Position numbers and translations under genes: made by a program. The notes under the pieces are model-generated. The model was not told the origin of the DNA, ran no database searches, and worked only from the letters and a program-made list of their open reading frames with translations. From assembly GCA_011526585.1 (NCBI GenBank), contig WYBB01000161.1:1-64000 (forward strand): DNA of 64,000 nucleotides, written 5' to 3'. Positions 33,858 through 43,102 of this stretch are shown here, one piece after another. How positions within the stretch are numbered: the stretch's first letter is position 1; the number at the start of each line of letters is the position of its first letter. The stretch comes from Deltaproteobacteria bacterium. Lineage in GTDB: Bacteria; Myxococcota_A; UBA9042; PHBI01.

Positions 33858-34769
33858 CTAAGCGACCTCCATCAGGTCGGGGAAGGTCATCATCGTCTCT
33901 TCGGCCGGCAGGATGTCGCTCTCGGCGGCCGGGGTCCAGATCACCTCGGCCGCGAGCACGAAGGGCGCGGACAGGCCGCCGAGGCGCTCGAGCACGAAGC
34001 GCAGGTCCTGCGGCGAGGCGATGTGCTGCGGCAGCTCGGGCACGTTGTTGTCGACGCCGATCACCATGGTGACGACGAAGAACTCGTTGATGCCGAAGTC
34101 GCCGTCTTCGTCGGTGAGCTCGTCCTTGCGCTTGGCCTCGCGCTTGTTCTCGATCGCCTTTTTCGGACCCTCGACGCGCAGCACCTCGCGGTCGAAGGTC
34201 GCGCGCGCCTCGGTGGTGAGCGCGCGGAAGCGCTGCTCGGCGTCGGCGGGGTTGACCTTGCCGCTGGCGAGGATCGAGGCGTGGGTGATCTTGTTCGACT
34301 TGCGGCGCAGGTAGAGCGAGACGTTGCGCACGTAGGCGGCGAGCTGGTCGGGGGTGTCGAAGCTCGAGCGGCGCACGATCGCCTCGAGCTCCTCCCAAGG
34401 GCGATCGCCGGGGTGGCCGATCCCGAAGCGCAGGCGATAGACGCGGGCCTTGTCCTTGGCGCGCTTGAGCGCCCACTGCACCAGCGCCATCACCGCCATC
34501 ACGAAGAAGATCACCATGATGGTCTGCGGGCTCATGTAGCCGCAGAAGAAGAAGCCGCCGCCGCCGCCGAAGCCGCCGCCACCGCGACCGCCGAAGCCGC
34601 CGCCGCCGCGTCCGCCGAAGCCACCGCCGCCGGAGCCGCCCGAGCGCGCGAGCGCCTCGTCGGCGACGACGACCATCATCGCGACGATGAAGACACCGAA
34701 GAGGATCCCCGCCCAGGGCCAGGCGGCGACACGCTGCAGAAACGACGAGGCGCGAGAGGGAGGCGTCAT
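33858..34769 (-). CDS. DUF1517-family membrane protein
   Basis: 303 residues from an ATG at 34769; the Shine-Dalgarno is poor. A first hydrophobic helix (about 17-42), a Gly-rich repeat (GGGGFGGRGGGG) and a second helix (about 82-105) precede a 190-residue globular domain. This is the typical DUF1517 layout: Ser/Gly-rich stretch, membrane helix, then a domain ending with a surface for small-molecule or protein contact. The role is unknown; relatives occur in cyanobacteria and plastids. Convergent with hutU, divergent from the surface-protein operon. Confidence 0.72.
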   Translation of the reverse strand: MTPPSRASSFLQRVAAWPWAGILFGVFIVAMMVVVADEALARSGGSGGGGFGGRGGGGFGGRGGGGFGGGGGFFFCGYMSPQTIMVIFFVMAVMALVQWALKRAKDKARVYRLRFGIGHPGDRPWEELEAIVRRSSFDTPDQLAAYVRNVSLYLRRKSNKITHASILASGKVNPADAEQRFRALTTEARATFDREVLRVEGPKKAIENKREAKRKDELTDEDGDFGINEFFVVTMVIGVDNNVPELPQHIASPQDLRFVLERLGGLSAPFVLAAEVIWTPAAESDILPAEETMMTFPDLMEVA

Positions 34770-34860
34770 GACCGCAGGACTATGGTGCGTTTGAGGGTGC
34801 GCGACAAGGCCGTTCGACGACCGCCGGTGTCGCTGCCCGCGATCGCCGGAGCGCTCGACC

Positions 34861-34890
34861 TTGATGAAGCGCGCGCGCGGGTGGTACAGT
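34861..34890 (+). promoter_or_regulatory. Candidate promoter of the surface-protein operon
   Basis: TTGATG (34861-34866), 18 bases, TACAGT (34885-34890). Transcription from about 34897 leaves a 57-base leader before the GTG at 34954. It therefore argues against the open frame's earlier start codons at 34861 and 34864. Confidence 0.45.
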
Positions 34891-34953
34891 GCGCCCATCC
34901 GATCCGTCCAAGACTCGTGTTCCCGCATCACGGTGCGGGGGGAGCTGCACGAC

Positions 34954-37428
34954 GTGCTGCGCTGGTTCCGAGCCGCGTGCATCATCTCGTTCTTCGCGAC
35001 GAGCGCGACCGCGCGCGCCGTCGAGCTGAGCGGCCAGCTCACGTGCGCCGGGTGTACCGGCCCGATCGCGGTCGGGGCCTTCGCCGGAGATGCGGTCGAG
35101 GCGGCTGCGGTGCTCGACCTGCGCTGGCTCGCGGCCCCGGGTGCGTTCGTGCTCGAGGTGCCCGAGGGTGTCGGACCGGTCTGGGTGTTCGCCTTCGACG
35201 ATCCTGGCCTCGAAGGTGTGCCGGCGCCCGGAGCGGCCTTCGGCGAGGCCGCGGACAACCCGTACGAGGTCGGCGCCGGGCCGGTCGACGTCGGGATCGT
35301 TACGCTCGTGACGCCCGAGCTGCCGGTCGTCAGCGTGAGCGGCACGGTCACCTGCACGGACTGCGACGGGGCGATCGCGGTCGTCTTCCACGAGGCGCCG
35401 GGGCCCGACGGCGGCGCGCTCTTCGACGGCTTCTGGCTCACCGCGCCCGGAGCGTGGCAGATCGATGTGCCCGAGCGCGCGGGCGAGCTCTGGGTGTCGG
35501 CCATGCGCGACGGCGACTTCGATCGGGTGCCCGACCTCGGGACGGCGATGGTCACGGCGAGCCCGATCACGGTCGCGACGAGCGACGTCGGCGGGCTCGA
35601 CCTCACGCTCGAGACGCTGCCGACGAGCGGGGTCGTGCTCTCGGGCACCGTCGGCTGCGCGGGCTGCACGCCGCCGATCGGCCTCGTCTTGCTCGGGCCG
35701 CCGGGCGCACCGGACGGGCCGCTGCTCGAGCGGTGGTGGCTCGAGGCCCCGGGGGCCTTCAGCGTGAGGCTGCCCGAGGGCCTCGGCGAGGTCTGGTTGT
35801 ACGGTTTCCTCGACGCAGACCTCGATGGGGTGCCCGACCTCGGCAGCGACCTCGTCGCGTACGCGGGCAACCCGATCGCGATCGACACGAGCCCGGTCGG
35901 CGGCGTGGCGCTCACCCTCGCGGCGCCGGCCGCGCCGGGCGCGGTCGAGCTCCGCGGCACGCTGAGCTGCACGGGCTGCCGCGAGATCATCTGGATCGAG
36001 GCGCGCGGCGACGACGCCCTCGGCCGGGTGGCGCTCGATCGGCGCGGGCTCGTCGCGCCCGGCGCGTTCATGCTGGTCGTGCCCGAGCACGCGGGGCGGG
36101 TGCGGGTCTTCGCGCGTGCGTCCGACGGCGCGCCCGAGGTCGAGGCAGTGCCGAGCCCGGTCACGGTCGCGACCGCGGACGTCACGGGCTTGAGGATCGA
36201 CCTCGGCGTGATCCCCGACGGCGTCGTCGCGGTGAGCGGAGTGGTGACCTGCGCCGACTGCGCCGGGCCGATCGGGCTCGCGGCGCGCGACGGCTCCGGC
36301 GGGACCCTCGCGAGCCTGTGGCTCGTGGCGCCCGGGCCGTACACGCTGCTCGTGCCCGAGGCGATCGGCGAGGTCTCGGTCTTCGCCTGGCGCGACGCGG
36401 ATCTCGACGGGCAGCCCGACGCAGGCGGCGACGAGGTGCCCGCGGCCGACAACCCGATCGCGATCGGCACGAGCCACGTCGCCGGCGTCGACGTCGATCT
36501 CGGCGCGCTGCCGGTCGGTCCGACGATCTCCGGCACGGTCGCGTGCGATGGCTGCGCGGGCCACGTCGCGGTCGCGCTCTTCGCGGCGCCGGGTCCGCCC
36601 GAGGGGGCGCTCCTCGATCGCGTGTGGCTGACCGCGCCCGGCTCGTGGGCGATACCGCTGCCCGACGCGGCCGAGGTCTGGGTCGCCGCCTTCGCGGACG
36701 CGGACTTCGACGGCGAGCCCGACGTGTCGACCGGGCTCGTCGCGTATCCGGACAACCCGGTCGCGCTGGACGGCGCGTCGGTCGGCGGCATCGATCTGAC
36801 GCTCGAGGTGATCGCGCCACCGCGCGTCACGGTCGGCGGCGAGGTGATCTGCCGCACCTGTCCGGGCATCGTCTGGGTGCGCGTCTTCGACGGACCGATC
36901 GATCAATCCCAGGTGCTCGACGACTTCGGTCTCGTGCGAGCCGGCCCGTTCGAGCGCGCCTATCCGCCGGGCCTCGGCGCGGCCTGGTTCTATGCGTTCC
37001 CCGACGCGGACCTCGATCGCGAGCCCGACTTCGGCTTCGAGCCGGTCGCGTTCGCGGACAACCCGGTCGCCATCGGCGAGGACGACATCGACGGCGTCAT
37101 CCTCGATCTCGATCCCGAGACGATCGCCGACGAAGACCCCGAGCCCGTCGAGACGGTCGAGCCCGTCGAAGACGTGGAGCCCGATCCCGAGCCCGATCCG
37201 GTGGAGCCCGACGACTCCGATGGGGGCCCCGAGCCGATCGAGCCCGATCCCGAGTCGACCGAGCCCGAGCCCGACGCGCCGCCCGAGCTCGTCGAGGAGG
37301 CAGCCGCGCGCGACTCCGGATGCGGCTGCGACGCTTCCGGTGGTCCATCCGCCGACATTCTCTTTTTGATCCTGTGTCTCGCCGCGCTGCTCCGCCGCCA
37401 CGCCCGCTCCCTGGAGGTGCCCCGATGA
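34954..37428 (+). CDS. Surface protein with seven ~95-residue repeats and MYXO-CTERM-like tail
   Basis: 824 residues from the GTG at 34954 (GGGGGGAG at 34937-34944), which yields a compact signal peptide ending TARA. Seven repeats follow, each opening with a strand, S/G-G-x-V/L-x-C-x-x-C and a hydrophobic strand, and closing with a DADLDG.PD calcium-like loop and a DNPIAI segment. Each CxxC pair could form a disulphide. An acidic Pro-Glu-Asp linker (about 735-785) leads to SGCGCDASGG, a hydrophobic stretch and RRHAR: the MYXO-CTERM sorting layout. The repeats look like beta-sandwich domains. Adhesion is a reasonable guess, not shown. First gene of a three-gene operon. Confidence 0.82.
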   Translation: MLRWFRAACIISFFATSATARAVELSGQLTCAGCTGPIAVGAFAGDAVEAAAVLDLRWLAAPGAFVLEVPEGVGPVWVFAFDDPGLEGVPAPGAAFGEAADNPYEVGAGPVDVGIVTLVTPELPVVSVSGTVTCTDCDGAIAVVFHEAPGPDGGALFDGFWLTAPGAWQIDVPERAGELWVSAMRDGDFDRVPDLGTAMVTASPITVATSDVGGLDLTLETLPTSGVVLSGTVGCAGCTPPIGLVLLGPPGAPDGPLLERWWLEAPGAFSVRLPEGLGEVWLYGFLDADLDGVPDLGSDLVAYAGNPIAIDTSPVGGVALTLAAPAAPGAVELRGTLSCTGCREIIWIEARGDDALGRVALDRRGLVAPGAFMLVVPEHAGRVRVFARASDGAPEVEAVPSPVTVATADVTGLRIDLGVIPDGVVAVSGVVTCADCAGPIGLAARDGSGGTLASLWLVAPGPYTLLVPEAIGEVSVFAWRDADLDGQPDAGGDEVPAADNPIAIGTSHVAGVDVDLGALPVGPTISGTVACDGCAGHVAVALFAAPGPPEGALLDRVWLTAPGSWAIPLPDAAEVWVAAFADADFDGEPDVSTGLVAYPDNPVALDGASVGGIDLTLEVIAPPRVTVGGEVICRTCPGIVWVRVFDGPIDQSQVLDDFGLVRAGPFERAYPPGLGAAWFYAFPDADLDREPDFGFEPVAFADNPVAIGEDDIDGVILDLDPETIADEDPEPVETVEPVEDVEPDPEPDPVEPDDSDGGPEPIEPDPESTEPEPDAPPELVEEAAARDSGCGCDASGGPSADILFLILCLAALLRRHARSLEVPR

Positions 37429-38828
37429 ACCGCTTCCTCTGTCTCTTCCTCGTGCCTTTCGTCGCCGCCGCGTGCGCCGACGAGGTCGCGCCCGACGACA
37501 ACAACGTCATCGATCAGCTCGGCGCCGGCACGATGGTGATCAACGTCTCGGGCCTCGACTCGGTCGCGGTCGGCGCGATGGTGAAGCTCATCGTCGACCG
37601 CACCTCGAGCCCCGCGGCGAACAACTTCGTCATCAAGGAGCGCCCGCTCGAAGGCGCGCTCTTCGTGATCGACCAGGTCTTCGTGCCCGAAGCGGTCTAT
37701 CGCGTGACGATCGAGATCCGCGACAGCAACGGCCAAGTCTTCCTCAAGGGCACGACCAGCGGCGTCGCCGTGCTCCAGGGTCAGACCACCTCCGTGACGG
37801 TCGTGCTCGAGCCCTCGGGCGCGGTGCAGGTGGTCGCGGAGCTGGCGAAGCGGCCGGACCTGTTCCTGCTGACCGAGTTCACGAGTGATGACGCCGATCC
37901 CGTCACATGGCTCAGCGGTACGCAGCGAGTCGTCTCGGGAGCGGGTGGCGCCCAGATCGAGTACGTCGTCCTCGTCCAGCGCGGGTCTGGATATAGCACC
38001 CACCAGCGGCTCGGTCGCGCCATGACGCCGCTGGCCCTTCTCGGAGACAGCGCTGACTTCGAGCCGGTCTCCGGCCTGAACACGATGAACTCGAACGACA
38101 CGCTCACGGCCGCCGGGGGAGCGCTCTTCGTGGCCCGTGTCGCGTACGGGACCCTCGAGATCCGTCGCAGCGACGCTGAAGAAGCTGATTTCCGCCCCTG
38201 GGCCTCGTTCCCCATCACCCCTCAGCTGTGGCAGTGGACCAACAGCTACACGGCTGTCGACACGGTGGGCCCGTGCCAGACCGTCATCGACAACCAGCTC
38301 AATGTCTTCTGCGCCACGCGACGAGTCCTCGGAGCCAACAGTCGGCGGCTCGGAGTCACTCGGAGCTTCTCGGAGTCCGGTGCGTCGTGGACTCTGTTCC
38401 CACCCTACCTCGACGAGGATGGCTCCATCGTGAGCGGGGACACGCTCTCGCACGCGATCGAGCAGGCAGACTTGGCGCCTATTCTGGACGCGCTCTGGGT
38501 CTCCAAAGGACCTACGTCCAGCACTCCCGCCAACATCTTCGTCATGCAGGACCTCGGCACCTATCACATCTGGCTGCATGGGGGTGGCACGTCCAACGAA
38601 TGGGTCAACCTCGCCTACGCCTCTTCGATGGATCGGCGTTCGTGGGGGCACGTCACCAAGCGGGTCGTCGCCGACGCCGACGGTGATACCTTTTCCCAAT
38701 CCACAATTGATCTCGCGCCTTACAAGGGCTTCGCCGTCTTCAAGACGGACGCCGAGGCGACCTGGCAGATGATCGTCGTCGACAAGAACGGCAAGCGCTG
38801 GCTCGCGACTTCGCCGGTCGACGAATGA
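37425..38828 (+). CDS. Lipoprotein of unknown function, possible beta-propeller
   Basis: 467 residues; ATG overlaps the upstream stop (ATGA). A short signal peptide with an AAAC lipobox (Cys at about 17). Residues about 30-140 look like an Ig-like or carboxypeptidase-regulatory beta domain. The rest is rich in W, S and T with regularly spaced beta strands (WLSGTQRVV, LFVARVAYGTLEIRRS, SWTLFPPYLDEDG, SMDRRSWGHVTKRV), recalling sialidase-like propellers. I cannot assign a family. Base composition in 37880-38720 is visibly less GC-rich than its neighbours, hinting at a different history for that part. Confidence 0.7.
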   Translation: MNRFLCLFLVPFVAAACADEVAPDDNNVIDQLGAGTMVINVSGLDSVAVGAMVKLIVDRTSSPAANNFVIKERPLEGALFVIDQVFVPEAVYRVTIEIRDSNGQVFLKGTTSGVAVLQGQTTSVTVVLEPSGAVQVVAELAKRPDLFLLTEFTSDDADPVTWLSGTQRVVSGAGGAQIEYVVLVQRGSGYSTHQRLGRAMTPLALLGDSADFEPVSGLNTMNSNDTLTAAGGALFVARVAYGTLEIRRSDAEEADFRPWASFPITPQLWQWTNSYTAVDTVGPCQTVIDNQLNVFCATRRVLGANSRRLGVTRSFSESGASWTLFPPYLDEDGSIVSGDTLSHAIEQADLAPILDALWVSKGPTSSTPANIFVMQDLGTYHIWLHGGGTSNEWVNLAYASSMDRRSWGHVTKRVVADADGDTFSQSTIDLAPYKGFAVFKTDAEATWQMIVVDKNGKRWLATSPVDE

Positions 38829-41800
38829 CACGTAGCTTCCCGAGCGCCTGGCTCGCGGCCGTCCTGGTCATGGCCGCGTGCTCCGCCGAGGCCCCGCCCG
38901 CGCCGCCCGCTCAGGGCTCGGTAGAGCTCTCGCTGGCCGCGCTCACCGAGAGCCCGGTCGCGCTCGCGAGCCTCGAGCTCACCTTCGTCGAGCCCGCGCT
39001 CGCTCTCAAGGTCGAGCAGACCATCGCGCCGATCGGTCCGATCGCCACCGCGATCGTCTTCCTCGACGCCGGCCACTGGGCGCTTGTCGCGCGCGCGCTG
39101 GGCCATGACGGCGAGACCATCCTCTGCGGCGCGACCACCTTCTACGTCATCGCCGGCCAGACCTCGGGCGCGCACCTGATGCTCGCGCCCGGCAGCGACT
39201 GCCAGCTCGAGGAGATCGCCTGCGCCAACGGCCTCGACGACGATCTCGACGGCGACACCGACTGCGACGACCTGAGCTGTCTCAACGAGCTCTGTGACGA
39301 CGACAACGCCTGCACCACGCTCGACCTCTGCCAGGCGCGCAACTGCGCGGGCTCCGGCGCGCTCGCCTGCGACGACGGCGACGCCTGCACCGTCGACAGC
39401 TGCGCGCGCGCCATCGGCTGCATGCATGAGCCGTCGACCGATCCGCTCTGCTGCAACGACGACTTCGACTGCGGCGACGACGGCGTCGAATGCACGCGCG
39501 TCAGGTGCATCGAGAACCGCTGCACCCAGAACCTCGATCACACGAGCTGCCCCGCCGACACCTGCAGGAAGGGCACCTGCACGCTCTCGGGCTGCGCGCA
39601 GACGCCGGTCATCTCCGGCCCGTGCGACGACGGCAACGCGTGCACCGTCGGCACGATCTGCAACCTCTTCGGCAACTGCGCCGGCGGCACGAACAAGAAC
39701 TGCGCCGACGGGGACGCGTGCACGACCGACGCCTGCGAACCAACGACCGGTGAGTGCAGCAACACCCCCACGCCCGACCCGCTCTGCTGCAACACCCCCG
39801 CCGACTGCGCCGACGACGGCGTCGCGTGCACCACCGCGAGCTGCCTCGGCAACACCTGCGCACACGTGCCCGACGACGCGCTCTGTCCGGGCGGTCCGTG
39901 CCGCACGACCGCGTGCACCGCGACCGGTTGCGCGCAGACGCTCACCCCGAACGCGGCCTGCGACGACGGCAACGCGTGCACCACCGGCGATCTCTGCGGG
40001 GGCGCGGGCGCATGCACGCCCGGCGCCGCGACCAACTGCGACGACAACAACCCATGCACCAACGACACGTGCAACCCGCTGACCGGCTGCTCGCACAGCG
40101 CCATCGCCGCGTGCTGCGTCAACGACAACGGCTGCGCCGACGACGGCATCGCGTGCACCGTCGCGCGCTGCGCGCCGAACAACCGCTGCGTGCACGACCT
40201 CGATCACACGCGCTGCCCCGACGACGTCTGCCGCGCCGGCACCTGTACGCTCACCGGCTGCGACTCCACCCTCGTGACCTCCGGCGCGTGCGACGACGGC
40301 GACCCCTGCATGAGCGACAAGACCTGCGATGGCTCCGGCGCCTGCAGCGGCGGCACGCCGGTCGTTTGCGACGACGACGACGACTGCACCGATGATACGT
40401 GCGAGCCCGGCAGCGGCTGCACCTTCACGCCGATCCCCGACGCCATCTGCTGCGAGTCGGTCGCCGACTGCAACGACGACGCGAGCGCGTGCACCTCACC
40501 GGTCTGCGCCGACGGCCAGTGCGACTTCGACTATGACCACGAGCTCTGCCCCGACGGCGTCTGCCGCGCCGGCGTGTGCACCGGCGACGGCTGCTTCCAG
40601 ACGCGCGTGACCTCCGGGCCGTGCGATGACGGCGCGCTCTGCACCGTCGACAAGACCTGCAACGCGCAGGGCAACTGTACGGGCGGCACGCCGCGCTCGT
40701 GCGACGACGGCGACGCGTGCACCGCCGACTTCTGCGACCCGACGCTCGGCTGCGTCGACACGAGCCCGGGCGAGTGCACGGTCGATGGTGAGTGCGCCGC
40801 GGCGGACCCGTGCGTGGTCGGCGCGTGCCGGGGGGGCGGCACCTGCGCGTTCACGCCGCTCGCGTGCGCGCCGCTCGACGCGTGCACGCCGACCGTGTGC
40901 GTGCCCGACGCCGACGGCTTCGGCGCGAGCTGCGTCGCGGCGGATCCCATCACCTGCGACGACGACGACCCGTGCACGACCGACACGTGCCATGCGACCG
41001 ACGGCTGCACGTTCACGCGCTGGTGCCCGACCTGCGAGAACGACGCCGACTGCGACGACGACGAGCCGTGCACGATCGACGTCTGCACGCCGTTCGGCTG
41101 CGTCTACGACGGCCCACCCGAGATCTGCGGCAACGGCGTCGCCGACGGCTGCAACGGCGTGTCCGACTTCGCCTGCGTCTGGTTCGTCGACGCCGCCTCG
41201 ACCGCCGAGACCCCCGACGGCAAGAGCTGGGCGACGGCGTTTTCGACGATCCAGGGCGCGGTCGACGCCGGCTCGAACGCCGACATGATCTGGGTCGCGG
41301 CCGGCACCTATCGCGCCGCCGCCGCGAACCAGCCGGTCGTCACGCTGAAGAACGGCATCAAGGTCTTCGGCGGCTTCGCGGGCGGCGAGCCGACGATGAG
41401 CCATCGCCCGTTCCCGCTTCCCGAGACGATCCTCTCGGGCGACTTCGATCAGAGCGGCACCAAGAGCGCGGACGACAGCTACCACGTCGTCGTCGGCGCG
41501 CACCTCGCCCTCCTCCAGAGCGTCACCGTGCGCGGCGGCAACGCGGTCGGCGCGGGGACCGACGACGAGGGCGGCGGGATCCGGATGGCTTTGGGCGGTC
41601 AGCGCATGTTCATCGAGTCGTGCGTCATCGAGGACAACCACGCGTCGGTCGGCGGCGGCGTGCTCGGGTTGCCGAGCTACCACACGACTTTGGGCATGGT
41701 CCTGCGCGACACGATCGTGCGCGACAACACAGCCGTCGAAGGCGCGGGTATCCTCGGCACGGGCACCTGGATCTTGATCGACACGGTCATCTCCGAAAAC

Positions 41801-43081
41801 CACGCCACGCTCCAGGGCGGCGCCGTCTCGATGATCGGCCCGACGCAGAGCCTGCTCGAGGCGACGCGCGTCACGCTCTCCGACAACAGCGCCACGCGCG
41901 GCGGCGCGATCGCGCTCGGCGAGAACGCCGAGGCCACCCTGGTCGACGTCGTGCTCCTCCGGAACCAGGCGACCAGCTCGACCGGAGGCGGCCTCTACGC
42001 CTATGCGATCACCTCGCTCACCTGGAGCGGCGGCGAGGCGCAGCTCAACGTCGCCGCGACCACGGGCGGCGCCATGCGCGTCGACAGCGGCACGGTGGCG
42101 CTGAGCGACGTCGCGTTCACCGCCAACAGCGCCACCACGAACGGCGGCGCGATGAGCTTCGGCGGCGCCACCGTCACCCTCGAGGACGCCATCTTCAGCG
42201 GCAACAGCGCCGACACCGGCGGGGCGATCCACGCACCGTCCGTGGTGTCCGTGGACGTCGCGCGCACGCGCTTCGAGTGCAACAGCGCGACCAGCGGCGG
42301 CGCGATCCTCGTCGGCGCATCACCGCTCGACCTCGACACCGTCTACTTCATCCGCAACGCGGCGTCGCTGGGCGGCGGGGGAATCCACGCGAGCGGCACC
42401 AGCGGCACCTGGAGCGACGTGTACTTCTACGAGAACGGCGCGGTCTTCGACGGCGGCGGCGCGCACCTCACGAACGCGTCGACCCCCACCCTGCGCGGCG
42501 TCGTCTTTCGCAGGAACCGCGCCGGCAACGACGGCGGCGGGCTCGCGCTCCTCGGCTCCACGGTCTCGGTGCTCGACGCGCTCTTCCACCTGAACCACGC
42601 GCAGGAGGGCGGTGGCGCGCACGTCTCCGGGGGAGACGCGACCTTCGTCAACGCGACCTTCGCGCACAACCGCGCCACCGTCGCGGTCGGCGGCCTCTAC
42701 GCCCGCCACACCGCGGTGCTCTCGCTCGTCAACGGCGCCTTGTGGGGCAACACCGCGCCAAGCGGCGCCGCGCAGGTGCTCGACGCCGGAAGCCCGAGCA
42801 GCGTGGCGAACAGCTGCGTCGCCTCCGACAGCGACGTCTCCGGCGGCACCGCCAACGTGAGCCTCGACCCCGGCGAGACGCCCTTCGTGCTCGGACCCGA
42901 GGGGCACGTCTTCCTGGTGCACGCGGGGCTCGGCGGCGCGACGAGCACGAGCCAGTGCGTCGACCTCGGCGACGACGGGGCCGCCGACGGCGCGGCCATC
43001 GACTGGGGCTCGCGCACGACGCGGCTCGACCGCGCCACCGATCTCACACCGGTCGACGCGGGCTGGCACGCCGCGCCGTGA
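38825..43081 (+). CDS. Giant Cys-rich lipoprotein with C-terminal beta-helix of Pmp-like repeats
   Basis: 1418 residues; start overlaps the previous stop (ATGA). Lipobox MAAC near residue 19. Residues about 130-770 are a long series of CDDGDACT/CDDGNACT modules with Cys every 5-10 residues, punctuated by a recurring LCC.D..DC..D...C pattern. At about 790 a sequence of the type WFVDAASTAETPDGKSWATA opens a right-handed parallel beta-helix. Its later coils repeat GGA(I/M/V) and NSA motifs like those in polymorphic outer-membrane proteins. No catalytic residues recognised. Most likely an adhesin or surface-layer component; third gene of the operon. Confidence 0.8.
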   Translation: MTRSFPSAWLAAVLVMAACSAEAPPAPPAQGSVELSLAALTESPVALASLELTFVEPALALKVEQTIAPIGPIATAIVFLDAGHWALVARALGHDGETILCGATTFYVIAGQTSGAHLMLAPGSDCQLEEIACANGLDDDLDGDTDCDDLSCLNELCDDDNACTTLDLCQARNCAGSGALACDDGDACTVDSCARAIGCMHEPSTDPLCCNDDFDCGDDGVECTRVRCIENRCTQNLDHTSCPADTCRKGTCTLSGCAQTPVISGPCDDGNACTVGTICNLFGNCAGGTNKNCADGDACTTDACEPTTGECSNTPTPDPLCCNTPADCADDGVACTTASCLGNTCAHVPDDALCPGGPCRTTACTATGCAQTLTPNAACDDGNACTTGDLCGGAGACTPGAATNCDDNNPCTNDTCNPLTGCSHSAIAACCVNDNGCADDGIACTVARCAPNNRCVHDLDHTRCPDDVCRAGTCTLTGCDSTLVTSGACDDGDPCMSDKTCDGSGACSGGTPVVCDDDDDCTDDTCEPGSGCTFTPIPDAICCESVADCNDDASACTSPVCADGQCDFDYDHELCPDGVCRAGVCTGDGCFQTRVTSGPCDDGALCTVDKTCNAQGNCTGGTPRSCDDGDACTADFCDPTLGCVDTSPGECTVDGECAAADPCVVGACRGGGTCAFTPLACAPLDACTPTVCVPDADGFGASCVAADPITCDDDDPCTTDTCHATDGCTFTRWCPTCENDADCDDDEPCTIDVCTPFGCVYDGPPEICGNGVADGCNGVSDFACVWFVDAASTAETPDGKSWATAFSTIQGAVDAGSNADMIWVAAGTYRAAAANQPVVTLKNGIKVFGGFAGGEPTMSHRPFPLPETILSGDFDQSGTKSADDSYHVVVGAHLALLQSVTVRGGNAVGAGTDDEGGGIRMALGGQRMFIESCVIEDNHASVGGGVLGLPSYHTTLGMVLRDTIVRDNTAVEGAGILGTGTWILIDTVISENHATLQGGAVSMIGPTQSLLEATRVTLSDNSATRGGAIALGENAEATLVDVVLLRNQATSSTGGGLYAYAITSLTWSGGEAQLNVAATTGGAMRVDSGTVALSDVAFTANSATTNGGAMSFGGATVTLEDAIFSGNSADTGGAIHAPSVVSVDVARTRFECNSATSGGAILVGASPLDLDTVYFIRNAASLGGGGIHASGTSGTWSDVYFYENGAVFDGGGAHLTNASTPTLRGVVFRRNRAGNDGGGLALLGSTVSVLDALFHLNHAQEGGGAHVSGGDATFVNATFAHNRATVAVGGLYARHTAVLSLVNGALWGNTAPSGAAQVLDAGSPSSVANSCVASDSDVSGGTANVSLDPGETPFVLGPEGHVFLVHAGLGGATSTSQCVDLGDDGAADGAAIDWGSRTTRLDRATDLTPVDAGWHAAP

Positions 43082-43102
43082 CCTGCAGGAACGCCCCAGC
43101 GC

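Noticed and set aside
34954..37428. Reading the minus-strand frames of 34780-37401 as a protein gene
   Set aside because: The plus strand has signal peptide, seven aligned repeats and sorting tail; the minus frame is compositionally biased without motifs.
34023..38828. Very long plus-strand open frame (over 1600 codons) crossing several genes
   Set aside because: Its first part is an antisense shadow of the DUF1517 gene with Arg/Ala-rich product. Only the terminal part from 37425 is a real gene with its own start and lipobox.
39300..41100. Regular short repeats that could suggest a CRISPR array
   Set aside because: They are degenerate, in frame, and encode CDDGNACT modules; there are no identical repeats with unique spacers.
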